Assembly (NCBI RefSeq): GCF_018917865.1
Contig: NZ_JAHLPM010000002.1
Coordinates: 347,651 to 411,650 of the forward strand
DNA: 64,000 bases
Direction of reading: 5' to 3'
DNA from: Tissierella simiarum
GTDB lineage: Bacteria; Bacillota; Clostridia; Tissierellales; Tissierellaceae
Shown here: positions 8,601 to 17,197 of the stretch, one piece after another
Numbering within the stretch: position 1 is the stretch's first letter
Layout: every line of letters starts with the position of its first letter
Made by a program: the position numbers and the translations under genes
Notes under the pieces: generated by a model
What the model was told of the DNA's origin: nothing
The model's input: only the letters and a program-made list of their open reading frames with translations
Database searches by the model: none

Positions 8601-8672
8601 TTTATTATTCCACCATTATTATTCCACCATTATTATTCCACCATTATTATTCCACCATTATTATTCCACCAT
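8601..8672. repeat. Tandem repeat, 14-bp unit, five copies
   Basis: The unit CCACCATTATTATT starts at 8610, 8624, 8638, 8652 and 8666, with the preceding partial unit from 8601. All copies are identical. The period is not a multiple of three and no gene reads through it. It lies 80-150 bp upstream of the minus-strand gene starting at 8522 and just downstream of an HxlR remnant. Confidence 0.95.
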
Positions 8673-8733
8673 ATGTGATAAGCATTACATTTAGAGCAGA
8701 TTCCCTACCCCTTATTCTATTGTTATATTCATC

Positions 8734-8997
8734 TTATAATTTAGCTTTATATTCCTCACCCCACTGCCACATAGCATCGTGTATAGTCTTTAAGCTATAA
8801 CCTATCTCTGTAAGGGAATATTCCACCCTTGGTGATACTTCTGCATATACTTTACGAATTACTAGCCCATTTGCTTCCATTGCTCGAAGATGCTGTGTCA
8901 AAACCTTTTGAGATATGCCGTTAAGGGATTTTTTTAATTCTCCAAAACGTTTCGTGCCTGTTAATAAATCACCTGATAATCCTATATTTAAAATTTT
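8734..8997 (-). pseudogene. HxlR-type regulator, N-terminus missing
   Basis: Eighty-seven open codons encode the winged helix of an HxlR family regulator: LLTGTKRFGELKKSL, GISQKVLTQHLRAMEANGLV and a C-terminal EYSLTEIGYSL. The first ~25 residues, including the usual redox-sensing cysteine and first helix, are absent; a TAG stop sits directly before, and there is no start codon or ribosome site. A complete member would be 100-120 aa. The missing end abuts unrelated sequence at 8998, consistent with a deletion or insertion breakpoint. Confidence 0.7.
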
Positions 8998-9082
8998 CTA
9001 TGTAGATGTAGAAGAAGTGGAAACCTTTAGTTTTTCTGAAGGTCCAAAGACGTATATATATTATAATCTGAAATTAGACAAG
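8998..9082 (+). other. Possible C-terminal gene fragment
   Basis: The plus strand reads a protein-like stretch (YVDVEEVETFSFSEGPKTYI) that starts right at the HxlR breakpoint and runs into a hairpin. It may be the tail of a deleted plus-strand gene. I cannot assign a family. Confidence 0.3.
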
Positions 9083-9128
9083 AAAAAACATGGTTTAAAA
9101 ATGAAATTTTTCTTAAACCATGTTTTTT
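9083..9128. terminator. Terminator, perfect 16-bp stem
   Basis: AAAAAACATGGTTTAA pairs with TTAAACCATGTTTTTT. On the minus strand the second arm ends in six T residues, so it can terminate def, about 145 bp downstream of its stop. Confidence 0.75.
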
Positions 9129-9271
9129 GATAGGTATTTATTTCAACTATTTCTATTTTAATTACTCTTGAAATTTAGTATATTTCTTTTTAGAGCTTCT
9201 TATTATAACATTGAACTTCCTTGCTTATCAAAAAGAAAAAAATAATATTGATAATGTATTACTTACTATTA

Positions 9272-9727
9272 TTACTCTTGTATAAATTCTGTTACTTTAT
9301 CTATAAAAAGTATCCCATCTAAATGATCTATCTCATGGCATAAACACTTTGCTAGATCATCTTCTCCTGTTATTATAAATTCTTCTCCTTTTTCATTTAA
9401 AGCTTTTACTTTAACTTTTGCAGGTCTTATTAGCTTACCCCATTTACCTGGAATACTTAAACACCCTTCTATAACTTCTTGACTTCCTTCAGTTTCAATT
9501 ATTTCTGGATTGACTAAATATATTGTCTCCTCTCCCATAGCTATTACAACGGCTCTTCTTAGAACACCAATCTGCGGTGCCGCTATTGCTGCTCCATTCT
9601 CATGATTATGCACTGTTTCTGCCATATCTTCAAGTAAGGTTAAAACTCTATTATCAATTTTTTCTATTGGTTTACTCTTTTTTCTTAATATATCATCACC
9701 TAAAACACGTATATTCCTTAATGCCAT
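9272..9727 (-). CDS. def: Peptide deformylase
   Basis: This 151-aa metalloenzyme removes the formyl group from nascent N-terminal methionine. All three signatures are present: GAAIAAPQIG (motif 1), EGCLSIPG with the metal-binding Cys (motif 2) and HEIDHLDGILF with the HExxH pair (motif 3). The start at 9727 gives the conventional MALRNIRV opening and sits 8 nt after GGAGG; an upstream in-frame ATG overlaps that site and is rejected. Many genomes pair def with fmt and priA, but neither is adjacent here. Confidence 0.95.
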   Translation of the reverse strand: MALRNIRVLGDDILRKKSKPIEKIDNRVLTLLEDMAETVHNHENGAAIAAPQIGVLRRAVVIAMGEETIYLVNPEIIETEGSQEVIEGCLSIPGKWGKLIRPAKVKVKALNEKGEEFIITGEDDLAKCLCHEIDHLDGILFIDKVTEFIQE

Positions 9728-9939
9728 ATTTGAAACCTCCATTATAGATATTATTAAATGCCAATAATTCTGTGTATTATATTTTACTATAAACTTATGA
9801 CAACTTAAATACTTATTATATAATGATATTTAGAAATTTTCTAACTTAAGTTTTTTAGGTACGCTATAATATTATGGAAACTGTTTATTAGAAGATGTGA
9901 ATTAATATGATTTTCTTTAATACAAAGGAGGTGTTTTAT

Positions 9940-10308
9940 ATGAAATATGGATGGCTAGATGAGTATTGCCTTTCTAAACAAGGAGCTAATAAAGATTTTA
10001 AGATAGAATGGAATGCAATAAGATACCTTATAGGAGGAAAAATGTTTGCTATGCAGGGAGAAGACAAAGATAAAAAAGCAATTATTACATTAAAATGCGA
10101 ACCACCCTTTGGACAATTTTTAAGGGAACAATATCAACATATTGTTGCTGGATATTATATGAATAAAGAACATTGGAACTCCGTATATTTAGATGGAAAT
10201 GTGCCTGATGATATTTTAAAACAAATGATAGATATGTCATATGATTTAATATTAAACTCTTTAAGTAAGAAAATGCAAAAAGAAATTATTAGAGAAACAA
10301 GTGATTAA
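9940..10308 (+). CDS. MmcQ/YjbR family protein
   Basis: This 122-aa protein matches the MmcQ/YjbR (DUF419) fold: short, with MFAMQGEDKDKKAIITLKCEP in the middle and a late HWNSVYLDGNVPDDILKQMI segment typical of the family. Members have a CyaY-like fold and were described as DNA-binding; their role is unsettled. ATG 9940 follows AAAGGAGGTG, an excellent ribosome site; eleven upstream in-frame codons are ignored. Monocistronic, convergent with the methyltransferase gene. Confidence 0.85.
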   Translation: MKYGWLDEYCLSKQGANKDFKIEWNAIRYLIGGKMFAMQGEDKDKKAIITLKCEPPFGQFLREQYQHIVAGYYMNKEHWNSVYLDGNVPDDILKQMIDMSYDLILNSLSKKMQKEIIRETSD

Positions 10309-10422
10309 ATTAAGATATCTAAATAAGTAGAAATACTAAAAAGATGAAGCTTAGTTTATTCATTTTTATATCCTTACTAATAAGTTTTAGCAATCATATG
10401 CTCACCGTCTTGTATTTCGACT

Positions 10423-10456
10423 CATGCCTGATAATAATTTTTAATTATCAGGCATG
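10423..10456. repeat. Inverted repeat between convergent genes
   Basis: CATGCCTGATAAT (10423-10435) pairs perfectly with ATTATCAGGCATG (10444-10456). No T-run follows on either strand, so a classical terminator is doubtful. Confidence 0.6.
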
Positions 10457-10478
10457 GATAAAAATAATAATTAACTAT

Positions 10479-11213
10479 TTATATCAGACCATTTTTACTT
10501 GCAAAAGTAAAAATGCCTATTCCTGCTGCAATTGATAAATTTAATGAATCAACAAGATCTGAAGAAGGAATTTTTACACTTGTCCCTATATCTAAAAAAC
10601 TTTCATCAAGCCCTGTTGCTTCGTTGCCGAATATTAAACTAAAAAGATTTTCTTTTGAACAATTATCAATATTCAAGCATATTTCTCCTTTAAGCATAAA
10701 GGGATAACATGAGTGTCTTGAATACATTTCCCTATATTCTTCAAAAGAATTAAAGAGCTGAAAATTAATTCTAAACAATGCCCCCATAGAAGCTCTAACG
10801 GTTTTGGGATTAAATATATCAGCTGCTGGAGTAATTATTGCAAGATTACATATGTTGAACCCTGCCATGGTCCTTATTATAGTCCCTATATTTCCCATGT
10901 CACTTGGATTTACAAGAACTACATGAGGTTTTGACTTATCCAAAATGTATGAATGTTTTTCAAACACTCCGATAATATAACTATTCTCTTTCTGATTTAT
11001 TCGAATAAAAGTTTTATCATCATACAGAAAAGGGATTTTATTATCTCTGCAAACCCTTTCCATTTCCTCTTTGTTAGAATATCTCGAATGGATATAAACT
11101 GCTTTAACAATTTCTGGCTTAATTTTTATCAATTCATAAGTTGCATATGCGCCAGAAGTATAAGAATAGTCAAATTCTTTCTTGTACGGTTTTAAAATTA
11201 AGTTGTTTTTCAT
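10479..11213 (-). CDS. TrmH/SpoU family RNA 2'-O-methyltransferase
   Basis: This 244-aa SPOUT enzyme has an N-terminal substrate-binding domain (about 1-90) followed by the knotted SAM domain. Motif 1 is NPSDMGNIGTIIRTMAGF, motif 2 LIFGNEATGL and motif 3 DSLNLSIAAGIGIF, all intact with the motif 1 Asn and Arg needed for 2'-O-methylation. The substrate could be tRNA or 23S rRNA; sequence does not decide. AGGAG precedes ATG 11213 by 10 nt. It lies 67 bp downstream of a 32-codon ORF, so the two may be cotranscribed and coupled. Confidence 0.88.
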   Translation of the reverse strand: MKNNLILKPYKKEFDYSYTSGAYATYELIKIKPEIVKAVYIHSRYSNKEEMERVCRDNKIPFLYDDKTFIRINQKENSYIIGVFEKHSYILDKSKPHVVLVNPSDMGNIGTIIRTMAGFNICNLAIITPAADIFNPKTVRASMGALFRINFQLFNSFEEYREMYSRHSCYPFMLKGEICLNIDNCSKENLFSLIFGNEATGLDESFLDIGTSVKIPSSDLVDSLNLSIAAGIGIFTFASKNGLI

Positions 11214-11280
11214 ATAGACCCCGCTCCTTAAAATATTAAAGTCTTTAAGGATGCAAAGCCTAAATGATAAACAGAATCAT

Positions 11281-11379
11281 TTATGCAGCGATATCTCTCC
11301 TCCATGCAAAGCTCGCAGTCTGTTTATCAATAGACCTTGCATGGAGTACGCTCAGTGTAACGCCAAAATTTATTGCCAT
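11281..11379 (-). CDS. Small ORF upstream of the TrmH-like gene (32 aa)
   Basis: An ideal ribosome site (GGGAGGTGA) lies 8 nt before ATG 11379. The frame encodes a 32-residue peptide (MAINFGVTLSVLHARSI, then DKQTASFAWRRDIAA) and stops at 11281. It contains a perfect 10-bp inverted repeat, and further small stems lie between it and the methyltransferase start. It could be a leader peptide controlling that gene or a free small protein. I do not recognise its sequence. Confidence 0.5.
   Translation of the reverse strand: MAINFGVTLSVLHARSIDKQTASFAWRRDIAA
11300..11346. repeat. Inverted repeat inside the small ORF
   Basis: CTCCATGCAA (11300-11309) pairs perfectly with TTGCATGGAG (11337-11346). 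ATGCAAAGC recurs at 11231-11239 outside the ORF, and GATAAACAG occurs once on each strand within 100 bp. Confidence 0.6.
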
Positions 11380-11627
11380 TAAAATCACCTCCCTTATATA
11401 TAATAGTAACGTTGATTATAGCTTATAACGCTTTATATTACAATGTTTTAAAAACACCACTTTCTTTATCATTCAGAAATATTTCTACTTTTAACTGTTA
11501 TGATATCATAATATTCTTTTGTTTTTTCAGTATGTTTTCCTTCCATATTTCTAATAACTATAAATATCAGTACATGAGGTTATGAGTTACTAAGAAAACC
11601 GCTCCTTGATAAATTCATCACATCCTA

Positions 11628-11822
11628 CTAAGGTAATCTAAAATAAGATTCCAATCCATGCACAAGTCTACCATCTTCATTATAGAAATTCTTTAGTTCA
11701 TTTATGATATTATCCAGTGAGCCATCTTTAAAATATCTTTCAAAAAAACTTTTTTCTAGTGGTCTTCCATATTTCATTATTGCCTCACTAGCCCTACTAA
11801 AGCAATCTCTGCCTGACATCAT
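11628..11822 (-). pseudogene. N-terminal fragment of a prenyltransferase/cyclase-like protein
   Basis: The 64 codons read KYGRPLEKSFFERYFKDGS and then NEDGRLVHGLESYFRLP before a stop. From memory, this matches the first 60-70 residues of a larger clostridial alpha/alpha-toroid family whose members start with a GRPLE-like helix and a NEDGGFGHGLEPDF-like turn. The remaining several hundred residues are absent. Expression start is uncertain. It may relate to the fuller alpha-toroid protein at 12159-13178 but is not a frameshifted part of it. Confidence 0.5.
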
Positions 11823-12158
11823 TAAACTAATCCACTTAAAACTAGTATCTTAATAGCCCATGTTTTTTACCTTACTTTGTTCGCTTTCTCATTACCACGT
11901 TTAAAATTACCTGTAATCTTAGTCATTATCAATTGTATTTCTCCTGTATTTGCTTTTGATACTCTATATGAAAAACTTCTTCTTTAAGTCTATCCCACTT
12001 ATCTATATTATCCAAGTTGCAGATCCTCCCCATATAATCTGTATAATAAGTTTTATGTAGTTGACAATATATCACTTAATGAAAACTTCACTTATATTGA
12101 AAGGATACATCTTTTATAATTGATAAATTGATATGTACATGACGTTTTAAAAACATGT
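11823..12158. other. Intergenic region with a 34-codon minus-strand ORF
   Basis: ATG 12033 to TGA 11929 on the minus strand encodes MGRICNLDNIDKWDRLKEEV and 14 further residues ending QIQEKYN. It looks protein-like, but the GGGGAGG lies inside the start codon region rather than upstream. Probably a gene fragment; nothing else is visible. Confidence 0.3.
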
Positions 12159-13178
12159 CTAATATATTTCTGAATAATGTAATATTAACAAACTTCTAAA
12201 TGTCAAATCGCATATACGTCTTTTTTCTGACTTCCAATCTTTTTCTAATGCCAATCCAGTATACGTACCCCATTTTGTAAAATAATAATGACTTAATTTC
12301 TTTTTGAATATTCCATTGTTTTCTCTTAAAACCTTAGTAAGAAAATCAACCTGATCCTTTAATTCTCCAATATGATTTACTACTCCAAGCCTTGATAATA
12401 GCTCCATTCTATGAAACCATATCATCCAATCTTTATCTTCAAAAGTATTGATATATGGATTAAAATCATGCATACAGAATGAAGCTGGTGCAATTAATTG
12501 GTGTCCTTTTAGAACAAGTATGTCTGGAATAGGTGATAATTTTACTAATTGACGTATTGAAGAAATAACCATTCTTTTATTTTCTGTGCTTCTCCATTCT
12601 TTTGTAAAAGCAAGAAGTCTAAGGTCATATATGCTTGGCCATTTCACTTCATCTTTAAAAACTAATTTGTTCTTATACTGCTCTGTAATATCATCTATTT
12701 TATCTATAGTAAGTACAAATTTGAACTTATCTAACGCATATTTTATTTGTTTTTTGATAAATTCTTTATTTTCTATACCTGCATAAGTAAATATAGTGGC
12801 TCTAATTAACTGTGAACCTCCAAATCCTTTTTCATCTAATACCTTCCCAACATTAAATAGACATCCCTTATCAAATGTCTCTTCTCTTTTTTCTAATTCA
12901 TTAAGCATTTTTTGAATTAATGATTGTTCTGACGATACCCCCTTTTCCGATAATACTCTTATCGCAGTTTCAACTCCTTTTTCACTATGAAAATCTTCAT
13001 CTATCCAACCATCTGTATTTTGACTTTTCAAAAAACCTTGAACAACACTATCCTCTAAAATTTGACTTTGTAGTTCCCTTTTTTCACACAGACCTATTTC
13101 ATTTAAAACTTCTTTTTTTATCCTATACTCTATGGATGGACAAGCATTATCTAATAAAAATTCTAATGTTTTATTCAT
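12159..13178 (-). CDS. Prenyltransferase/alpha-toroid-like hypothetical protein
   Basis: This soluble 339-aa protein has no signal peptide. Repeated helical segments with SQNTDGWIDEDFHSEKGVET near residue 53 and NNGIFKKKLSHYYF near 290 resemble the QW-type turns of squalene-cyclase/prenyltransferase alpha-alpha toroids. From memory, such proteins are common and uncharacterised in clostridia. No catalytic DxDD or zinc site is apparent, so a scaffold rather than an enzyme is possible. GGAG at 7-nt spacing supports ATG 13178. It stands alone between remnants. Function unknown. Confidence 0.65.
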   Translation of the reverse strand: MNKTLEFLLDNACPSIEYRIKKEVLNEIGLCEKRELQSQILEDSVVQGFLKSQNTDGWIDEDFHSEKGVETAIRVLSEKGVSSEQSLIQKMLNELEKREETFDKGCLFNVGKVLDEKGFGGSQLIRATIFTYAGIENKEFIKKQIKYALDKFKFVLTIDKIDDITEQYKNKLVFKDEVKWPSIYDLRLLAFTKEWRSTENKRMVISSIRQLVKLSPIPDILVLKGHQLIAPASFCMHDFNPYINTFEDKDWMIWFHRMELLSRLGVVNHIGELKDQVDFLTKVLRENNGIFKKKLSHYYFTKWGTYTGLALEKDWKSEKRRICDLTFRSLLILHYSEIY

Positions 13179-13270
13179 CTACTTTCTCCTTTCTTGTCTA
13201 AAAGATGAGAGTCTTCTTCTAGAATTAATGGAGTCTTTCTAATACGTTTTTCATTCCCCATAAGATGAAT

Positions 13271-13798
13271 TTACTTTTTATAACTTTCATTATATTTCTC
13301 TTTGTCTATACTCACTAAAGATACACCATCAGTACTAGATCTATGCTCAAAGCCTATATTTAGCAATGTCTTTTGACCATTGTTATTACTTATTGCTATA
13401 CTGTCTAACATAACTTCTCCAAAAAACTCATTAAAATAATAGTCGAGCAGTAGTATGGTTGCTTCTTTAGCATAACCCCTACCACGATACTTACTTAAAA
13501 TTTTAACATTAAATTCTGCTGTTTTAGTTATCTCATTATACCTGTGAAAACTTACTTCACCAACTGGTTCATCTTCAAGGCTATACACCAGACAATAAAA
13601 ATTCTTTCCGTCTGTGGGTTGAACCATCTGATGATACCAGTCTTTTTTTCTACTATCTTAAAATATAATAGATCCACCTACATCTTTCATTGTTTCTTCA
13701 TCAGCCCATAATAGTGATATAGAGTCTAGTTCTTCACAAGTTGGTTGTTTAATATATATATGACTACCAGTCTTTCTATATAAATGCCTGTTTATCAT
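13271..13798 (-). pseudogene. GNAT acetyltransferase with in-frame nonsense codon
   Basis: From ATG 13798 (AGGAG at 8-nt spacing) a single frame reads 175 codons to 13271, interrupted only by TAA at 13658-13660 (codon 47, after GGSIIF). Upstream: QPTCEELDSISLLWADEET, a normal GNAT opening. Downstream: VGEVSFHRYNE, then KYRGRGYAKEATILLLDYYF (acetyl-CoA motif A) and NIGFEHRSS. There is no frameshift, so one point mutation explains the break. A 118-aa fragment from ATG 13627 would lack the N-terminal strand. It may be recent decay, or a sequencing error. Confidence 0.75.
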
Positions 13799-13924
13799 TG
13801 TCTTGGCTCCTATTTATTTTATAGAAGAAGATTCAACACTTAGGGATTATATATTAAGAACTTTTTAGACTTATCCTGTTTCATAATATATAAACAAGTT
13901 GAATTTATTATACTCATTAAATGA

Positions 13925-14389
13925 TTATTTAACTTGGCATCTAAAAACTTCAGTTTCTTGTCCCTTTTCATCTTGCGTTTTACAAACAAACTCCCAACCT
14001 AGTCTTATGTAGTATTCAGAAGTATGTTCAGTTCTTAAATATAAGGATTTAAAACCCAATCCTTTTACTACCTCCTTAACTTGATTAATCAACATTTCTC
14101 CTATTCCTTGACCTCTATAATCAGGATCTATATACAATGATGCTAGCCAAGGGGTTAAATCTTTTTGGGTCTTTAAATCATTTTCGAAAATAGAAACAGT
14201 TCCTATGCACTCATTATCTATGATTGCAATAAGTGTTATTGGAAAAGATTCTATATTTGTATTACTAAAATACTCAACAACCTTTTCTAAATTTAGACTA
14301 CCTTTCGCCTTTACAACGAACTCTCTATGAATCCAACTTGATACTATTTTAATATATTCAGGATGATTATATAAGTAATCTATATACAT
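13925..14389 (-). CDS. GNAT family N-acetyltransferase
   Basis: This 154-aa protein carries the GNAT core: substrate-side strands around ITLIAIIDNECIGTVSIFEN, then motif A LASLYIDPDYRGQGIGEMLI with the R-G-x-G-I-G acetyl-CoA loop, and a closing YIRLGWEFV. It has the size of a single-domain GNAT. ATG 14389 follows GGAGGAG. The acceptor (small amine, antibiotic or protein N terminus) cannot be told. It is one of four GNAT genes within 4 kb, counting the broken one. Confidence 0.88.
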   Translation of the reverse strand: MYIDYLYNHPEYIKIVSSWIHREFVVKAKGSLNLEKVVEYFSNTNIESFPITLIAIIDNECIGTVSIFENDLKTQKDLTPWLASLYIDPDYRGQGIGEMLINQVKEVVKGLGFKSLYLRTEHTSEYYIRLGWEFVCKTQDEKGQETEVFRCQVK

Positions 14390-14416
14390 TTTAGCTCCTC
14401 CAATATAAATACGATA

Positions 14417-15613
14417 CTATCCCTTAAATAAAACTATATTATCTTTAATCACTATACAAATCCCTTCAAAAATATCTATCATTCCACTCTTAATATTTCT
14501 TATTTTAGTAAAATACTTATAATTGTCCCCATTATCATCTTCTGTCCAAAAACTTGTTAAAACATATTCACCCACTAAATCATTAAATTCTTCTTTTAGT
14601 TCGCTATATTCAAAAATAAAATCTCCATCATAAATCTCTTTAATTTGTTTTATACTATCATTTATAATTTTCTTCTCATATATTTTTCTATTTGTAATAT
14701 CATGCCATATATCCGTAGTCTGGCTATTATGCATATTTACAGATTTTAATAATTTCTTTTCTAAAGTTCTCTTATCTATTGAATATATGTATTCAATCTT
14801 ATTTATAAAGTCTTTTGTCCTATAATAAATATTTCCATCATCCATACCAAAATATCTTGTCCAAGCAGTAAGTTCCGTTTTATGTATTTGAGAAAAAGGA
14901 ATCATCTCATATCCATTTTTTATGGACTCAACAAATTTTTCTAAAGAAATGATATTAATACTTTCCCTATAACCATTTCTATAGAAGTCCTCCTTTTTAC
15001 TCCCTTCCTCAAATTCATCTTCAAGTTCCCAATCTTCCATATAAGCTTCTTCAAAAACTATACACCTAACTCTATCAACAGTATAAGGAATAAAATAATC
15101 CCAGATCCCTAAGATAACTCTCTTATCCTTTACCCCATATTCTCTTTTATATTTTAAATCACATAAAATAGCATAATCATATTCACCTTTAATATCTTTT
15201 TGTACATCAGAATGTTCTTCATCGATTCCATAATCACAGCCAATTAAAAGAGCATATTCCTCACTCAAGATAATAACACCTGCATCCCTACTTATAGAAT
15301 AAAGTTTATCTATTTTTCCATCTATAAGACTAATCCTATAAATAAGGGTTTCTACATGACTATTCTGAACCTTATATGAATCAGTATATATATAATCATT
15401 TAAGATACAACTATTATACGAAGCATACTCAGAAGTCTCTATTCCTTCTTCATTTATCTTGTAAATATGTTTATTTTTCATATTATATTTGTAAAAATAT
15501 CTTTTACATATTCCTTCTTCACACTTTGTATCTCCAAAAATAAATTCGTTTTCATTAAATAAAATTATTTTATCTCTTTCAAACTCAAATTCCCTTAGAT
15601 CAATTAAATTCAT
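14417..15613 (-). CDS. Hypothetical protein, about 400 aa, beta-rich
   Basis: I do not recognise this protein. It has no signal peptide or membrane helix, is rich in Tyr, Ile, Asp and Glu, and repeats short strand-turn units (YSISRDAGVIILSEEYALLI, GNIYYRTKDFINKIEYIYSI), suggesting a beta-propeller-like fold. The start at 15613 follows GGGAGG; an alternative ATG at 15625 lies inside that ribosome site. It sits between GNAT genes on the same strand with short gaps and could be cotranscribed. Function unknown. Confidence 0.65.
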   Translation of the reverse strand: MNLIDLREFEFERDKIILFNENEFIFGDTKCEEGICKRYFYKYNMKNKHIYKINEEGIETSEYASYNSCILNDYIYTDSYKVQNSHVETLIYRISLIDGKIDKLYSISRDAGVIILSEEYALLIGCDYGIDEEHSDVQKDIKGEYDYAILCDLKYKREYGVKDKRVILGIWDYFIPYTVDRVRCIVFEEAYMEDWELEDEFEEGSKKEDFYRNGYRESINIISLEKFVESIKNGYEMIPFSQIHKTELTAWTRYFGMDDGNIYYRTKDFINKIEYIYSIDKRTLEKKLLKSVNMHNSQTTDIWHDITNRKIYEKKIINDSIKQIKEIYDGDFIFEYSELKEEFNDLVGEYVLTSFWTEDDNGDNYKYFTKIRNIKSGMIDIFEGICIVIKDNIVLFKG

Positions 15614-15688
15614 ATATCCTCCCATGTGTAAATACTTTATCTAAGTCATAGAATATGTCCTAATAGTTCTTAAATGAACTCTGATAAG

Positions 15689-16210
15689 TTAATCAAGTAT
15701 TTTTTCGAAATTTATACTATCGTGCCATTTCCCACTATGATAAATATATTTATTATAACGCCCAGTAAATTGGAAACCATTCTTAATTAAAACTATTTGT
15801 GAACCTATATTGTCAGGTGATGTTCCTGCTTCTACTCTATGAAGTTTATGCTTGTTAGCTGCTTCATCTAAAACAAATTTTACCGCACTTGTTGCATATT
15901 TTTTTCCCTGATGCTTTTCTCCTATTCTATAACCTAACTCAGCTTTATTAAAACTTCCTCTTATTATTGATACTAGATTTACTCTACCAACAATCTTGTC
16001 AGTATCATCCTTTATTAAATACATATATACTAATCCTTTTTCTTGTTCTTCTATTAATTCTTTCATTATCATTCTGAAGTTATTAAATTCATAATAGCTA
16101 TCTCCTCTTGAGGAAACCATGCTCTCAAAAAAAGCTCTATTTTCAAGTTCAAATTTAAAAAGTTCTTCTTCATCTGATTTCTCAAGTAACTTAATAATAA
16201 TATCTGCCAT
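15689..16210 (-). CDS. GNAT acetyltransferase, RimJ/RimL type
   Basis: This 173-aa protein has the RimJ/RimL-like arrangement: IKLLEKSDEEELFKFELENR at the start, IVGRVNLVSIIRGSFNKAEL, GYRIGEKHQGKKYATSAVKF (motif A with the Q/R-x-x-G-x-A loop) and LHRVEAGTSPDNIGS before a final KNGFQF. Relatives acetylate ribosomal or other protein N termini, or small amines. GGGGTG precedes ATG 16210 by 5 nt. It is 21 bp downstream of another GNAT gene, so a two-gene operon driven from the leader at 17.2 kb is likely. Confidence 0.88.
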   Translation of the reverse strand: MADIIIKLLEKSDEEELFKFELENRAFFESMVSSRGDSYYEFNNFRMIMKELIEEQEKGLVYMYLIKDDTDKIVGRVNLVSIIRGSFNKAELGYRIGEKHQGKKYATSAVKFVLDEAANKHKLHRVEAGTSPDNIGSQIVLIKNGFQFTGRYNKYIYHSGKWHDSINFEKILD

Positions 16211-16231
16211 AAAAACACCCCTTTATCTTTT

Positions 16232-17053
16232 TTACCTGAATCTCACGATTAGGTAATCATTATAATGTTCAAACCCTAATGCAGTATAAGCTTTGACAGC
16301 AGGCATATTATTCTTTTTAACAGCAAGAGTTGGCATCTTACCTTTTGCAATAATTCTACTACATACTTCAGAGACGACCATTTTGCAATACCCCTTACCT
16401 CTTTCGTCTTTAACTGTATAAACACCACCAATCTGGTTGATTTTATTGGTATATGTCTGCACACATGCCTGTGCTACTATTTTACCATCTTTTTCTGCAA
16501 TGATAAAATCCTCTTCTTCTCCTCTTTGAGTTAATGTTTTTCTAATATCTTCTCTCGTTGCAATTTGATTAAATCCATCTGCACGAGCTGCTACAATAAA
16601 ATCAATTAAATCATCATTTACTACTTTATTGGCATCTATAAATTTTACTCCATCTAATATAAAGGGCTTGAAATTAGCGTTTATAAAATAAGAACTTTCA
16701 TCATATTCCTGAGTTTCTTTATAATCTTTAATCTCTTCATATAAAGGTTTTATGATTTTTTCCATCCCTAGTAAAAATTCAAATTCTTTGTCCTTCATTA
16801 TCTCTGCAAATAAAGGCACAGCATCATCTACCTCATAGTGAGGTATACAACTTCCTAGATTATAGAAAGATAAAATGCCTTTTAATACTTCTCCGTCAAA
16901 AAATCCATAGTAATCTGCACATCTTCTTATATCTTGTATATTATCAACACCAAATTCAATAATATTGGCATATAAAAATGATGTTTCAATCTCATTTCTA
17001 TCAAGATATTCTAGAATTATTTTTTTATCAGGCTGTCTAAGCAATCTAATCAT
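16232..17053 (-). CDS. GNAT acetyltransferase with long N-terminal domain
   Basis: This 273-aa protein has about 130 N-terminal residues of GNAT-like or unassigned fold and a C-terminal GNAT domain: GGVYTVKDERGKGYCKMVVS (acetyl-CoA loop), LAVKKNNMPAVKAYTALGFE at the end. The start at 17053 follows GGAGGTGG; the ATG at 17068 overlaps that site. Its transcript would begin near 17190 and pass a strong intrinsic terminator at 17081-17120 before the gene, so read-through is probably controlled. Drug or metabolite acetylation is a guess suggested by that control. Confidence 0.85.
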   Translation of the reverse strand: MIRLLRQPDKKIILEYLDRNEIETSFLYANIIEFGVDNIQDIRRCADYYGFFDGEVLKGILSFYNLGSCIPHYEVDDAVPLFAEIMKDKEFEFLLGMEKIIKPLYEEIKDYKETQEYDESSYFINANFKPFILDGVKFIDANKVVNDDLIDFIVAARADGFNQIATREDIRKTLTQRGEEEDFIIAEKDGKIVAQACVQTYTNKINQIGGVYTVKDERGKGYCKMVVSEVCSRIIAKGKMPTLAVKKNNMPAVKAYTALGFEHYNDYLIVRFR

Positions 17054-17080
17054 CAATACCACCTCCATAAAAATATAAAA

Positions 17081-17120
17081 AGCCCCACGGAATCACTCAT
17101 AAGAGTGACTCCGAAGGGCT
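17081..17120 (-). terminator. Leader terminator (attenuator) before the GNAT gene
   Basis: On the minus strand, AGCCC-TTCGGAGTCACTC pairs with GAGTGATTCCG-TGGGGCT around loop TTAT, followed by TTTTTATATTTTT. It lies between the promoter at 17.2 kb and the ribosome site at 17.06 kb, so it would stop most transcripts before the gene. The upstream leader holds ATGCTTAAGCAT and TAGGGAT/ATCCTA stems and a possible MLKH leader peptide. I could not match a known riboswitch class. Confidence 0.75.
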
Positions 17121-17197
17121 ATAACCATTCGTGTAGGATCTCAATAATCCCTATGCTGCTCACATATCAATGCTTAAGCATACTCACTTTTTATGTA

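Noticed and set aside
8601..8672. CRISPR-like array
   Set aside because: Units are adjacent 14-mers without spacers and no cas gene is present.
8915..9130. 71-codon plus-strand ORF as a gene
   Set aside because: Its first half is antisense to the HxlR remnant and it ends in a terminator hairpin; only the middle may be a gene fragment.
11221..11375. Possible cyclic-di-GMP-I riboswitch (ATGCAAAGC and CAGC pieces)
   Set aside because: The GGCAAA..GAAA P1 hairpin and receptor are absent, and the strand with the gene reads a good ORF instead.
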